A stretch of 63,380 nucleotides of DNA from Microbulbifer agarilyticus S89 (GTDB lineage Bacteria; Pseudomonadota; Gammaproteobacteria; Pseudomonadales; Cellvibrionaceae): the NCBI RefSeq assembly GCF_000220505.1, contig NZ_AFPJ01000023.1, forward strand, positions 1-63,380, in the 5' to 3' direction. The position numbers were made by a program, and so were the translations under genes. A model generated the notes under the pieces. That model was not told the DNA's origin and searched no databases. It saw nothing but the letters and a program-made list of their open reading frames with translations. Below are positions 38,917 to 48,066 of this stretch, in pieces; positions within the stretch are counted from its first letter, which is position 1; every line of letters begins with the position of its first letter.

Positions 38917-41008
38917 CGCCAGCTCCGTCTACCTCTTCCACCCCGTCCATCGCTTCACTCTGCGATTGGGGAGCTTGCAGTTCCGGTGGGTTATCCACAG
39001 GCAGGGCTTCACCATCCGCGTCCGCGGAGATTGGCGTCGCAGGCGGCTCCTGTTTCATTTGCTCAACCTGCTGCTGGTACTCTTCGACTTTGCGGGCATC
39101 CGCGCGCTGTTCCTGCAGTTCATTTGCGCGGTCATAGCTATCCGCCAGGGCAAAGCGGGCCTTGATCTGATAACTCTCAAGCTGTGCACGGCGTTGGTCC
39201 AACTCGTTGATCGCCAGCTGCTCAAGCATGCGCCCCTGGCGCGCCATCAGCTGATCGATACGCTTCTGTGCGCGATTTAGTCCCGCGCGCAAACTGATGA
39301 TCTGATCGCTATACCCCTCATAGCTGTGGGTCGCTGCCTGGCGGCTGCGCACATAGCGCTGATAAGTTTCCTGCAAAGTGGCAATCACCTCATCCAGCTC
39401 TTGCAAGCGCTTGAAGGCTTCGGTCAGGCGATCATCAAATTCACGGGACAGGCGGAATTTGAGCACACCTTCAAGGCGGGCAATACGCGCTTCAGTTTCT
39501 TCGCTTTTCAGGGTGGGGTTGTAGTCGAGGATCTCGCGGATCTGCTGAAGAACCAGACGTGATTCTGTTTCATCGCTGTTCGCCAACAGCTCCGGGCGGC
39601 GATTTACCAGCAGGTTATCGATGCGTGCAGCTAGACGCTGACGCTGCTCCAAACGCATTTTGATACGCGCATCGATTTGGCGGAACTGCACATCGAGCGG
39701 GGGCAATATGGGTTCATAATAGCTGCGGCGGAGCGCAATGATTTCGTCAAACGCAGCCAGGCTCTGCAACCAATCTTCGTTCCGCTCTTTCAGGTCATTC
39801 AGATCCTGGTAGTTACGCAGGAATTCCTGATAGTCATTGGATGCCATCAGCTCCAGCAGATAATGCGTTTCCGGCGCGTCCGGCAGGTTGCGCAACTCCA
39901 CCACCCAGTTCTTTACCTGGCTGGCTTCTTTGCGCCGCAGTGCTTCAAGCAATTTACCTTCGCGAATACTGTTGATGGACTGGGTCAGCACATCCACCTG
40001 ATTACCAAACAGGTCCAACGCCTGACCGTAATTCACCGCCGCGGTACTGTGTACCTCGAGCTTGCCGTAACTGTAGGGCACGGCGAGCATCGCTTCCTGC
40101 ACCGATGCATTGGTTGGTGTACGCTGGGTCAGCAACTGCCAGGGGACCAGTGCGCGGTCGTAACGACCCGCGTTGGCCTCAACCCACCCGGCACCCAGCA
40201 ACGCCTGATTGGAGAAGGGGCCACTTAACTGTACGCGGTCAAAGTAGGTGCGCGCGCGCTCGAATTCTTGTGCTTCCATCAATTGGAAGCCCAGCAACAG
40301 GTTGGTTTTATCCTGCAGTGCACGCATGGTGTCGCTGCTACCGGCATTGCGCCCCAGGCTATCCAGCGCAAGCACACCCTTTTCGGTCTCACCGGCTTTC
40401 AGCAGTGCAATACCAAGGTTGTACTCCACAAAGCCGGCAAGGGATTTTTCGCCTTTCAGCCCTTTTAACAGCGCGATCGCTTCCTCAAAGCGGCCCAGCT
40501 GCATGTACACGCGGGCACGCAAAAACAGCTCTTCCGCCCTTACGCGCTCGGGCACGCGGCCCTCAATCAGCTCCAGGGCATGCAGCGCATTGGCAAACTG
40601 CTGCTTGTGGTAATGGATTTTGGCGAGGCGGTAGGCAGCTTCATTTTTGATCGGCTGGGGGACATCGCCCTTGAGCACCTGCTCCATGGCGCGGCCGGCT
40701 TCCCGGTGCATACGGTAAGAGAGTTCAAGGTCACCGACCGCGAAGGCAGCCTGGCCAAAGTGCAGACTGAATGGGTCTAGCTCGGGGTCGTCCAGCAGAC
40801 GGAACTGGTCCAGCTCGGTATCGAGGCCGGTAATGGCATCAAAGTACCGATCCTGGTGGGCCTGGAACAGCGCCTCACCAAAAAACAGGTCGCGCAGCTG
40901 GTCCGTATGCAGGGCAGACGGATCCACAGGCGCTTTCGCCTGCGCAGGTACGACGCATAGCGCAGTCAAGGCTGCGCCAGCAATCACGCTGGCCAGACGG
41001 GTGATCAT
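38909..41008 (-). CDS. exported TPR and coiled-coil protein of the motor operon
   Basis: The 699-residue protein has a signal peptide (IAGAALTALCVVPAQA, cleavage near 24) without a lipobox, so it is periplasmic. TPR-like helical pairs fill residues about 60-330 (for example RARVYMQLGRFEEAIALLKG and YRLAKIHYHKQQFANALHAL). The second half is helical with coiled-coil character (MRLEQRQRLAARIDNLL; YQQQVEQMKQE), and the C-terminus is an acidic Pro/Glu/Ala-rich tail. It starts two bases after the stop of the 172-residue gene. I recognise no specific family beyond TPR. Its place in the operon suggests a scaffold component. Confidence 0.87.
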   Translation of the reverse strand: MITRLASVIAGAALTALCVVPAQAKAPVDPSALHTDQLRDLFFGEALFQAHQDRYFDAITGLDTELDQFRLLDDPELDPFSLHFGQAAFAVGDLELSYRMHREAGRAMEQVLKGDVPQPIKNEAAYRLAKIHYHKQQFANALHALELIEGRVPERVRAEELFLRARVYMQLGRFEEAIALLKGLKGEKSLAGFVEYNLGIALLKAGETEKGVLALDSLGRNAGSSDTMRALQDKTNLLLGFQLMEAQEFERARTYFDRVQLSGPFSNQALLGAGWVEANAGRYDRALVPWQLLTQRTPTNASVQEAMLAVPYSYGKLEVHSTAAVNYGQALDLFGNQVDVLTQSINSIREGKLLEALRRKEASQVKNWVVELRNLPDAPETHYLLELMASNDYQEFLRNYQDLNDLKERNEDWLQSLAAFDEIIALRRSYYEPILPPLDVQFRQIDARIKMRLEQRQRLAARIDNLLVNRRPELLANSDETESRLVLQQIREILDYNPTLKSEETEARIARLEGVLKFRLSREFDDRLTEAFKRLQELDEVIATLQETYQRYVRSRQAATHSYEGYSDQIISLRAGLNRAQKRIDQLMARQGRMLEQLAINELDQRRAQLESYQIKARFALADSYDRANELQEQRADARKVEEYQQQVEQMKQEPPATPISADADGEALPVDNPPELQAPQSQSEAMDGVEEVDGAGDE

Positions 41009-41010
41009 GC

Positions 41011-41529
41011 TTACCAGTCCTTGAAGTTGATGGCGGACTGGTTGCCGGCAATCTGGATCTCAACGAACTTGGGACCCACCGCTTTTTCCACACTGTAATT
41101 TGCTGTCGCACGGTACTCTTTGCCGGACTTGGACTTGCCGAAATAAGTCACTTCCAGCGGGTGCGCGCCGGTCTGCACATTGGCGGTATGGATGCGCTGC
41201 ACTCCACCGAGCTGCAGAGCTTCAATTTCGCGGTAGGTATAGAGGTGGTGGGCGACCACTTGGTTGTTCAGCTTCACCTCGACAGACTCGAGGCTGAATT
41301 CCGCACTGTTGGGCAGGGAAACAAACAGGGCGACCTGAGTGTTGGAGGGGAACAGCAACTTCTCTTCCAGGCGGTTCAGCTCCGATGTAAGGCTGATTAC
41401 ATCTTTCTTAACATCCTGGATCTGCTCGTCGAGGCCACGGATCTCTTCGCGACTTACCTGGTTGGCTCCCTGAGCATTGGTCATTACCGCCCACATCAGC
41501 AAAACGGCAGCCATCAGAATTCTGTACAT
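41011..41529 (-). CDS. small exported coiled-coil protein, first gene of the motor operon
   Basis: The 172 residues begin with a signal peptide (MAAVLLMWAVMTNAQG, cleavage near 20) and a short heptad-like helix (IQDVKKDVISLTSELNRLEE). A compact beta-rich domain follows with LFVSLPNSAEFSLESVEVKL and HPLEVTYFGKSKSGKEYRA, resembling an Ig-like or carboxypeptidase-regulatory fold. I do not recognise the family. AAAGGGAT precedes the ATG. It is the first gene of a nine-gene minus-strand operon that continues to 31254. Confidence 0.82.
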   Translation of the reverse strand: MYRILMAAVLLMWAVMTNAQGANQVSREEIRGLDEQIQDVKKDVISLTSELNRLEEKLLFPSNTQVALFVSLPNSAEFSLESVEVKLNNQVVAHHLYTYREIEALQLGGVQRIHTANVQTGAHPLEVTYFGKSKSGKEYRATANYSVEKAVGPKFVEIQIAGNQSAINFKDW

Positions 41530-41898
41530 ATCCCTTTTACCTCAAACCCAACCTTTTTTATTGGCTGCAGACCCGACCGTCATTTTTCTTACCGTGGTCG
41601 AATATGCATTCTTAGGCAGGGGATTGTATTGCAAGCAACCGGATGGGATATGTGAGGCGTTTCAAAACTCGCGCAGAGAGTGGGATAAGATTTTTTTCTT
41701 AAAATTCAAAGGACAAGAGAAAAAAGCTCGATTTTGTGACAGGTATCACGAGCCTCAAGCGAGGCCTCCTCAGGCACCAGATCACAATTTCGCCGCTAAG
41801 CGCGGAACGAGGTCATATTTTTGGGTCTCAAAATTGTTAAAGCAATGAAAAGTGAGGCCTGCGAAGTGTGCAAACACTTACACACCAAACTGGGCAAT
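41530..41898. other. intergenic region holding the motor-operon promoter
   Basis: This 369-base stretch contains no gene that I can support. It is AT-richer than its flanks and must hold the promoter of the minus-strand operon starting at 41529. TTGCTT and TAAGAA elements with 18-base spacing (about 41608-41637) are possible but weak. No clear terminator for moaE was found. Confidence 0.4.
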
Positions 41899-42378
41899 TC
41901 ACCATTTCTTCAATGCGTCTTCATCACTGTTGCGCGCTTGCACCCAGTCGCCCTTGTCGGCGCCTTTGGCGAACTCCCTTTTCCAGAAGGGCGCCCGGCT
42001 TTTCAGGAAATCCATGATAAACGCGCAGGCATCCAGTGCTGCCTGGCGGTGAGCGGAAGTTGCCCCCACGAACACGATCTCATCACCGGCGGCGAGCGGG
42101 CCAAAGCGGTGGATAATACGTACACGCCCAAGCGGCCAGCGCTGCGCGGCCTGACGGGCAATATCGGTCAGGGCAGCCTCTGCCATCCCGGGGTAGTGCT
42201 CCAGCTCAAGCACCGCGACCGAGTGCTGCTCACCCGACTCTGCCGGGGAAAAATCGCGCACGTTACCCACGAACATCGCCGTGGCGCCATCCACATAGTT
42301 TTCGCTGCGTAACAGGTTGTACTCCACTCCCGGGTCGAACCCTTCCGCCTGCACGGAAATAGAAATTTCCAGCGGCAC
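41899..42378 (-). CDS. moaE: molybdopterin synthase catalytic subunit MoaE
   Basis: MoaE is the large subunit of molybdopterin synthase, which moves sulfur from MoaD thiocarboxylate onto cyclic pyranopterin phosphate. The 159-residue protein carries the family blocks FVGNVRDF, HRFGPLAAGDEIVFVG and SAHRQAALDACAFIMDFLKS, and the lysine-containing APFWKRE. The start is GTG, one base after the moaD stop, and its GGAGG ribosome site lies within the end of moaD. It is the last gene of the moa operon. Confidence 0.96.
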   Translation of the reverse strand: MPLEISISVQAEGFDPGVEYNLLRSENYVDGATAMFVGNVRDFSPAESGEQHSVAVLELEHYPGMAEAALTDIARQAAQRWPLGRVRIIHRFGPLAAGDEIVFVGATSAHRQAALDACAFIMDFLKSRAPFWKREFAKGADKGDWVQARNSDEDALKKW

Positions 42379-42379
42379 G

Positions 42380-42628
42380 TCAGCCTCCTGTCACCGGCGG
42401 GAAGAAAGCAACCTCGTCGCCATCTTTGACCGCGGCGTCCATACTCGACAGTTTCTGGTTTAACGCCACCTGCAGCTGGTCACTGGCCAATGCCGCCCGC
42501 CACTCTCTGCCCTTGGCGGCGAGGCGAGTGCGCAGGCCTGCAATATCGGTAATACCTGCCGCTTCTGCTTGCAGACCTTCGCAACCTAACTGCTCACGCA
42601 GGCTGGCAAAAAACAGTACCTTGATCAC
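42380..42628 (-). CDS. moaD: molybdopterin synthase sulfur carrier MoaD
   Basis: MoaD is the ubiquitin-like small subunit that carries sulfur as a C-terminal thiocarboxylate. With the GTG at 42628 it is 82 residues, the family's size, beginning [14 protein letters not shown] and ending in the required Gly-Gly (FFPPVTGG). GGAGG precedes the GTG. The in-frame extension to 42733 lies inside moaC and is not real. The start overlaps the moaC stop by four bases (GTGA). Confidence 0.95.
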   Translation of the reverse strand: MIKVLFFASLREQLGCEGLQAEAAGITDIAGLRTRLAAKGREWRAALASDQLQVALNQKLSSMDAAVKDGDEVAFFPPVTGG

Positions 42629-43116
42629 GACTTTTCCTCCGCGGCTTCCGACGTCCATTGCCCGCGCTTGCCACCGATCTTTTCCTGCAGCTGGGTCGGC
42701 CCGATCACCATGGCCGGGTCGACGGCTTTGCACATATCGTAAATGGTCAGCGCGGCCACACTGGCAGCGGTCAGTGCTTCCATCTCCACGCCGGTGCGGC
42801 CGGCGAGGCGACAGAAACTGACGATGTTCACGGTGGAGTTCGCTTCATCCAGTGCGAAGTCCACCTTTACCTTGGTCAGTGCCAGCGGGTGGCACAGCGG
42901 GATCAGGTCGGCAGTTTTTTTGGCGGCCTGGATGCCGGCGATGCGGGCGGTAGCCAGCACATCGCCTTTTTTGTTGTTGCCCGCCTGCAGTTGCGCGAAG
43001 GCTTCCGCGGACATGGCGACGGCAGAGACGGCGCGGGCGGAGCGGTCGGTGATGTCTTTGTCGGTGACATCCACCATGCTGGCTTCGCCTTGCTGGTTGA
43101 GGTGTGTCAGGGTCAT
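42625..43116 (-). CDS. moaC: cyclic pyranopterin monophosphate synthase MoaC
   Basis: MoaC closes the pyranopterin ring with its cyclic phosphate, using the product of MoaA. The 163 residues match the family: [33 protein letters not shown], the [19 protein letters not shown] block and KAVDPAM. I use the ATG at 43116, which gives the E. coli-like length. An upstream in-frame start at 43227 would overlap moaB. It is coupled to moaD by a four-base overlap. Confidence 0.96.
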   Translation of the reverse strand: MTLTHLNQQGEASMVDVTDKDITDRSARAVSAVAMSAEAFAQLQAGNNKKGDVLATARIAGIQAAKKTADLIPLCHPLALTKVKVDFALDEANSTVNIVSFCRLAGRTGVEMEALTAASVAALTIYDMCKAVDPAMVIGPTQLQEKIGGKRGQWTSEAAEEKS

Positions 43117-43135
43117 TTCTGGGGCGGCCTGTGAA

Positions 43136-43651
43136 TTATTTGGATAGGTAACCGACGAAGTTGCACGGCTTGTGGCTTGCGGTGAGCTGTTCCTGCAGCA
43201 GTTTGGTCCAGCCGGTTTTGCACGCACCGGTGGAACCTGGCAGGCAGGCGATCAGGGTGCGGTTGGCGATTCCGGCCAGTGCACGGGACTGAATGGTGGA
43301 GGAGCCAATTTCTTCATAACTGATGGAGCGGAACATTTCGCCGAAGCCGTCGATGTGTTTATCGAACAATGGGGCGAGAGCTTCGGGGGTAGAATCGCGG
43401 CCGGCGAAGCCGGTGCCGCCGGTGGAAATAATCACTTGTACTTCTGGGTCGGCGATCCAGGCGGAGACTTGCGCACGCAGCAAGTATTTATCATCGATAA
43501 CGATAGCTTTGACGGCGAGGTTGTGACCGTCTGCCCGCAGAGCCTCTACCAGATAATTACCAGAGGTATCGTTTTCTTCGGTTCGGGTGTCAGAAACGGT
43601 GAGAACGGCGATATTCAGTTTTTGATTTGGGTCTAATGGGGCGTGGGACAT
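43136..43651 (-). CDS. moaB: molybdenum cofactor biosynthesis protein MoaB
   Basis: MoaB belongs to the MogA/MoaB family that binds molybdopterin and helps adenylate it before metal insertion. The 171 residues include the conserved [18 protein letters not shown] and [12 protein letters not shown] motifs and the usual [11 protein letters not shown] start. It lies between moaA and moaC as in E. coli, 19 bases before moaC. Confidence 0.95.
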   Translation of the reverse strand: MSHAPLDPNQKLNIAVLTVSDTRTEENDTSGNYLVEALRADGHNLAVKAIVIDDKYLLRAQVSAWIADPEVQVIISTGGTGFAGRDSTPEALAPLFDKHIDGFGEMFRSISYEEIGSSTIQSRALAGIANRTLIACLPGSTGACKTGWTKLLQEQLTASHKPCNFVGYLSK

Positions 43652-43671
43652 TTTTGTGCTCCGTCGCTGCC

Positions 43672-43731
43672 TTTGATGTTGGGTACTTTGATGTTGGGTA
43701 CTTTGATGTTGGGTACTTTGTTGTTGGTTTG
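43672..43731. repeat. short tandem repeat between moaB and moaA
   Basis: Three exact copies of the 15-base unit TTTGATGTTGGGTAC (43672-43686, 43687-43701, 43702-43716) are followed by a decayed fourth copy. The array lies in the 148-base gap between moaA and moaB. It is probably a slippage-made minisatellite that changes the spacing in the operon mRNA. Confidence 0.85.
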
Positions 43732-43799
43732 TGGCGCTGGCGCGCTAGCGCACCCGCTTCGCTTCCGACTTATTACTTCGTAAGCGTTAAATTTTTGGC

Positions 43800-44783
43800 T
43801 TAGCCACCAATTATCGAGAGGTTTTCTGTTCCTCCCGTATTGCCTTGCTGCAAGTAGTGGCTGACTTCTTTATTGCCGATCATGGTTCTTACGCTTTCCG
43901 CCAGCGCATTGGCATCCCCATCGCGAATCGCATGGCGCAGGTCGATTCCGGCATCGGAAAACAAACACAAATGCAATTTGCCCTGGGCGGAAATGCGCAG
44001 GCGGTTACAGCTGCTACAGAAATCTTTGCTGTAGGGCGTAATCAAGCCGATGCGGCCGGCGTAGTTGGGGTGGACGTATTCACGGGCGGGGCCGGCATCG
44101 ATGGCGCGGGGGAGTAATTGCCAACCGGTTTCGATCAAAAGCTGCTCGATTTCCGCACCGCGCAGGTGGTTGCTGGCGAAGTAGTCGCGGTTATCGCCGG
44201 TTTGCATCAATTCGATAAAGCGGAGGGTGACTGGGGTTGTTTTGAGCCAGGCCAAAAACTGCTTGAGTCTGTCATGCGCACCGTCGCTGAGCAGCACGGC
44301 GTTAACCTTGGTTTGCACGCCCAATTCCAGTGCGCGGTCGATGCCGGTGAGAATTTTGGGCAGGCAGTCGTGGCCGGTTATGTGGGCAAATTCACTGGGG
44401 TCCAGACTGTCGATACTGATATTGAGCTGGTCGAGGCCCGCGTGGTGCCAGGTGTCGATGGCAGAAGGCAACTTGTAGCCGTTGCTGGTAAGGGCGACGC
44501 GGCGGATACCAGGGGTGGCTTTTGCCGCCTGAATCAGTTGCGGGAGGTCCTTGCGCAGAGAGGGCTCGCCGCCGGTCAGGCGCACCTTTCTGGTGCCGAG
44601 CTGGGCGAAGGCGCGCATGACGGTGGTGGCTTCCGCGACACTGAGATCGGGCTGCTTGGGGCTGGCCTGGTAGCCGTCGGGCAGGCAGTAGTCGCAACGG
44701 AAGTTGCAGACATCTGTCACCGACAGGCGCAGATAGTAGAAACGACGGCCATGGCCGTCTTCCAATACGCGGTTTTCTTTCAT
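43800..44783 (-). CDS. moaA: GTP 3',8-cyclase MoaA
   Basis: MoaA is the radical SAM enzyme that starts molybdopterin synthesis by rearranging GTP to 3',8-cyclo-GTP. The 327 residues contain the N-terminal cluster motif SVTDVCNFRCDYC, the SAM-binding region VRLTGGEPSLRKD and the second cluster near the C-terminus (DFCSSCNRLRISAQGKLHLC). The essential Gly-Gly end (IIGG) is present. I place the start at the ATG at 44783, preceded by GGAAAGGTG. The in-frame frame to 44879 adds a Pro/Arg-rich stretch with no family match. It leads the moa operon after a leader of nearly 300 bases. Confidence 0.96.
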   Translation of the reverse strand: MKENRVLEDGHGRRFYYLRLSVTDVCNFRCDYCLPDGYQASPKQPDLSVAEATTVMRAFAQLGTRKVRLTGGEPSLRKDLPQLIQAAKATPGIRRVALTSNGYKLPSAIDTWHHAGLDQLNISIDSLDPSEFAHITGHDCLPKILTGIDRALELGVQTKVNAVLLSDGAHDRLKQFLAWLKTTPVTLRFIELMQTGDNRDYFASNHLRGAEIEQLLIETGWQLLPRAIDAGPAREYVHPNYAGRIGLITPYSKDFCSSCNRLRISAQGKLHLCLFSDAGIDLRHAIRDGDANALAESVRTMIGNKEVSHYLQQGNTGGTENLSIIGG

Positions 44784-45081
44784 CACCTTTCCAAATGCGG
44801 GAGGCCGTTCGGTTTCCCTTGCGACCCTGGCGGGCGGCGTTGCCGCTCGCGGCCAACATCCCGTATCGATAACGATCAATGACTTAGGAATGCAGGCTCG
44901 GTGTTGTTTATGTCGTTCGTTTAGACAGTGTTTAAATCGAGGCCCGGTTCAGGCCATCTGCAGCACAGTCCTCGTTCAAGATTAGCTTCAAATCACCGGT
45001 AGTTTCAGCGCTACCGTCCGTATTCTAACCACATCCGCCCGTGTAAATGCAATTTCACCGCCAATCTTGCGCCGTACTGAA
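44784..45081 (-). promoter_or_regulatory. long moaA leader, possible Moco riboswitch
   Basis: The leader before moaA is nearly 300 bases and contains several short complementary blocks (for example GGCC at 44951-44954 and GGCCCGG further along). E. coli and relatives place a molybdenum-cofactor-sensing RNA here. A TAGAAT box near 45026-45031 is the likely -10 of the operon promoter. I cannot confirm the riboswitch fold by eye. Confidence 0.3.
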
Positions 45082-46557
45082 TTAACCGACGTCGAGGATC
45101 TTCAGGGTATTGGTACCGCCGTGGGACTGCATCAGATCACCACGAATCAGGATCACCCGGTCTCCTTCATCGACGATACCGCGGGCCCGCAGGGTATCCA
45201 AAGCGCGCTGGTTGAGTTCGCGGTCGCCCTCGTCGTCGCCGGGTACAAATAGTACGGAGATTACCCCGCGATACAGTGCCATGCGCCGCTGGGCGACAGG
45301 CTCGTGGGCAAGGCCCACAATGGGCAGGCCGGAGCGAATACGCGAGGCAATAAGCGCCGTGTAGCCGGTCTGGGTCATACAGGCGATGGCGGTGACTCGT
45401 TCCAGATGGTTGGCAGCGTACATGGCAGAGAGGGAGATGGTCTCGTCGATGCGGGTGAATCCCTGATGCATACGGTGACCGGACTCCTGGGCCGAACGCT
45501 CTCGTTCCGCCCCCAGGCACAGGCGGTGCATGGCTTCCACTGCTTCCACGGGAAAGCCACCGGCGGCGGTTTCGGCCGAGAGCATCACTGCGTCGGTGCC
45601 ATCGAGTACCGCGTTGGCCACGTCGAAGACCTCCGCCCGGGTGGGCAGCGGCGCGGTGATCATGGTTTCCATCATCTGGGTGGCGGTAATCACCGCTCGA
45701 TTGAGCTGGCGGGCGCGCTTGATCATGCGTTTTTGCACCCCGATCAACGCGGCATCACCAATTTCCACCCCCAGGTCGCCGCGCGCCACCATCACCGCTT
45801 CGGAAGCACGGATGATGTCGTCCAGGGTGTCGTGATCCGCCACGGCCTCGGCCCGCTCGACCTTGGCCACCAACCCAATATGCTTGCCCTCTTCCCCCAG
45901 CAGTGCCCGGGCTTCCTTCATGTCTTCAGCGCTGCGCGGGAAGGATACCGCCAGGTAATCAACACCAATGTCGATGGCGGTTTTGAGGTCCTGCTTGTCT
46001 TTGTCGGTGAGGGCTGCGGCTGACAAGCCGCCGCCCTGCTTGTTGATGCCCTTGTTATTGGACAGGCTGCCGCCGACCACTACTGTGGTCAGCACGTGGC
46101 GCTCGGTCACCTGCTCCACATTCAGGATTACCCGGCCGTCGTCCAGCAGCAGCACGTCCCCTACCGTCACATCGCTGACCAGCGCTTTGTAATCGCAACC
46201 GACGCGCTTCTCATCACCGGCGTCGGCCTCGAGCTCCATATCCAGCAGAAAGCGTTCGCCTTCATGCAAGATGACATGGTTTTCGCGAAAACGGGCAATA
46301 CGGATTTTCGGCCCCTGCAGGTCGCCCAGCGCCGCCACGGTCTTGCCCTGGTGTTCGGCGATCTCGCGCACTTGCTTGAGACGACGGCGGTGATCGTCGG
46401 CGGTGCCGTGAGAGAAGTTGAGGCGCACCACGTCGACCCCGGCTGCAATCAACTTTTCCAGCACACCGGGCTTGTCGCTGGCCGGCCCCAGGGTGGCAAC
46501 GATCTTGGTGCGCCGGAAGGGTGAGGTGGCCGGTTGGACCGTGGGGATATGGGGCAT
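45082..46557 (-). CDS. pyk: pyruvate kinase
   Basis: Pyruvate kinase makes pyruvate and ATP from phosphoenolpyruvate. The 491-residue protein contains the N-terminal [14 protein letters not shown], the [14 protein letters not shown] motif, the catalytic region [13 protein letters not shown] and the TATQMMETM block. A C-terminal regulatory domain follows from about residue 355. Its length and sequence fit the PykA/type II class of proteobacteria. It lies downstream of the glycerate kinase with an 84-base gap; a glycerate kinase beside pyruvate kinase is common in Pseudomonas. Confidence 0.96.
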   Translation of the reverse strand: MPHIPTVQPATSPFRRTKIVATLGPASDKPGVLEKLIAAGVDVVRLNFSHGTADDHRRRLKQVREIAEHQGKTVAALGDLQGPKIRIARFRENHVILHEGERFLLDMELEADAGDEKRVGCDYKALVSDVTVGDVLLLDDGRVILNVEQVTERHVLTTVVVGGSLSNNKGINKQGGGLSAAALTDKDKQDLKTAIDIGVDYLAVSFPRSAEDMKEARALLGEEGKHIGLVAKVERAEAVADHDTLDDIIRASEAVMVARGDLGVEIGDAALIGVQKRMIKRARQLNRAVITATQMMETMITAPLPTRAEVFDVANAVLDGTDAVMLSAETAAGGFPVEAVEAMHRLCLGAERERSAQESGHRMHQGFTRIDETISLSAMYAANHLERVTAIACMTQTGYTALIASRIRSGLPIVGLAHEPVAQRRMALYRGVISVLFVPGDDEGDRELNQRALDTLRARGIVDEGDRVILIRGDLMQSHGGTNTLKILDVG

Positions 46558-46641
46558 GGAAGTTTCTCTGGCAACTTGCGACCGAGTCCGGGTCTATAGA
46601 CTCAGCTTAGCCAGCAATCCTGTCCCGGCGGGCCTGGCTTT

Positions 46642-47952
46642 CTAGTTATCCACAGTTGGCAGCACCAGAATTGCGCGGAAATCATTAACATTGGTACGGG
46701 TTGGCCCGGTCACAATCAGATTGCCCAGCTCTGCGAAGAAACTGTACGCATCGTTGTCGGCTTGATAGCTTGCCGGTTGCAGGCCTTGCGACTGCATTTT
46801 CGCCCAGTCATCTGGCGCAAACGATGCACCGGCGTTGTCCTCGGAACCGTCAATACCATCGGTGTCGATGGCAAGACCATAGATACCCGGTGCCCCTTGT
46901 AATCCATCGAAGAGCCCCAGCAAATACTCCACATTGCGCCCGCCGCGACCGTTGCCGGTCACCGTGACGCTGGTTTCGCCACCGGATAAGATCAGCAACG
47001 GTTGGCGGAGTTCCTCCTGCAAACCGAGCGCCAACGCCGCATGCTCGGCACCCAGCTCCCGCGCTTCCCCTTCAAGGTCATCGCCCAACACACGCACCTC
47101 GATACCCGCAGCCAGTGCCGCGTCGTGCGCCGCTGCCAGCGCGTCGGCGGCCTTGGCAAGCATCACGGACTGGTCGCGGGCAAAGTCCACATCATCGGGG
47201 CGCGGGGATTTCTCTGCTGCCTTAAGATGTGCCCGCACCTCGGGCTCGAGCTTTATCTCATAGCGCTGCAGGATTTCCAGGGCGTCGGCGGCGGTGGTGG
47301 TATCCGGCAAGGTGGGCCCGGAGGCAATCAGCGTAGGGTCATCCCCCGGGACATCGGAAACCAGGTAGGTCACTACCCGTGCAGGATGCGCAGCGACAGC
47401 GAGGCGCCCGCCCTTGATCGCCGACAGGTGACGGCGCACGGTATTGATCTCACGAATCGGCGCGCCGCTGCGTAACAGTGCCTTATTGATGGATTGCTTC
47501 TGTTGCAAGGTAAGCCCCGGCGCCGGCAGGCTCATCAATGCAGAGCCACCGCCGGAGACCAGCGCCAGCACCAGGTCCTCTTCCCCCAGCGCTTCGACGG
47601 AGGCAAGCATCCGCTTGGCCGCCTGCTCTCCCAGGTTATCCGGCATGGGGTGCGCCGCTTCCAATACCTCGATCTTCTCGCACTGCGCACCATGCTCGTA
47701 GCGGGTTACGACAACCCCCGAGATATCCGCCTCCGGATACTGCCGCTGCCACGCGCGCTCCAACGCCGCGGCCATTGCGGCACTGGCCTTCCCTGCACCC
47801 ACGACCAGCGTCTTGCGCCCGGGTGCCGGGAGCGCATTCGAAAATAGGTTGTCGGGGTGTACCGCGGCAACAGCGCGCTGCGCGAGGTCACGCAGCCACT
47901 GGCTATGGCTCGCGGGAGGCATTTCAGGACGGACGGGCGGCAGTGGTGACAA
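46642..47952 (-). CDS. ttuD: glycerate 2-kinase (MOFRL family)
   Basis: This 436-residue enzyme belongs to the DUF4147/MOFRL glycerate kinase family, annotated in many genomes as hydroxypyruvate reductase TtuD. It would phosphorylate D-glycerate to 2-phosphoglycerate, which feeds the neighbouring pyruvate kinase through enolase. Conserved parts are TLVVGAGKASAAMA near the N-terminus, VLALVSGGGSALMSLP, RRHLSAIKGGRLA and, in the C-terminal MOFRL domain, GRGGRNVEYLLGL and IDTDGIDGSEDNAGA. The gene symbol follows common usage. Kinase activity is the better-supported function for this family. Confidence 0.88.
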   Translation of the reverse strand: MSPLPPVRPEMPPASHSQWLRDLAQRAVAAVHPDNLFSNALPAPGRKTLVVGAGKASAAMAAALERAWQRQYPEADISGVVVTRYEHGAQCEKIEVLEAAHPMPDNLGEQAAKRMLASVEALGEEDLVLALVSGGGSALMSLPAPGLTLQQKQSINKALLRSGAPIREINTVRRHLSAIKGGRLAVAAHPARVVTYLVSDVPGDDPTLIASGPTLPDTTTAADALEILQRYEIKLEPEVRAHLKAAEKSPRPDDVDFARDQSVMLAKAADALAAAHDAALAAGIEVRVLGDDLEGEARELGAEHAALALGLQEELRQPLLILSGGETSVTVTGNGRGGRNVEYLLGLFDGLQGAPGIYGLAIDTDGIDGSEDNAGASFAPDDWAKMQSQGLQPASYQADNDAYSFFAELGNLIVTGPTRTNVNDFRAILVLPTVDN

Positions 47953-48066
47953 GTGGTTTCTCCCTTAGCAGTGCAGCGGTAAGTTAACTCTGCAAGAACG
48001 GTTCCGCTTTTATTCTCTTCCCGGCAAATACGCCCTCAAGCTCGCCCGGTGTATTCCCTCGCCGGG

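Noticed and set aside
43672-43731. Repeated units suggesting a small CRISPR array
   Set aside because: The units are 15 bases and directly adjacent with no spacers, and there are no cas genes.
44784-44879. Upstream extension of moaA by 32 codons
   Set aside because: The extra Pro/Arg-rich stretch does not match MoaA, and the ATG at 44783 has a good ribosome site and aligns with the family.
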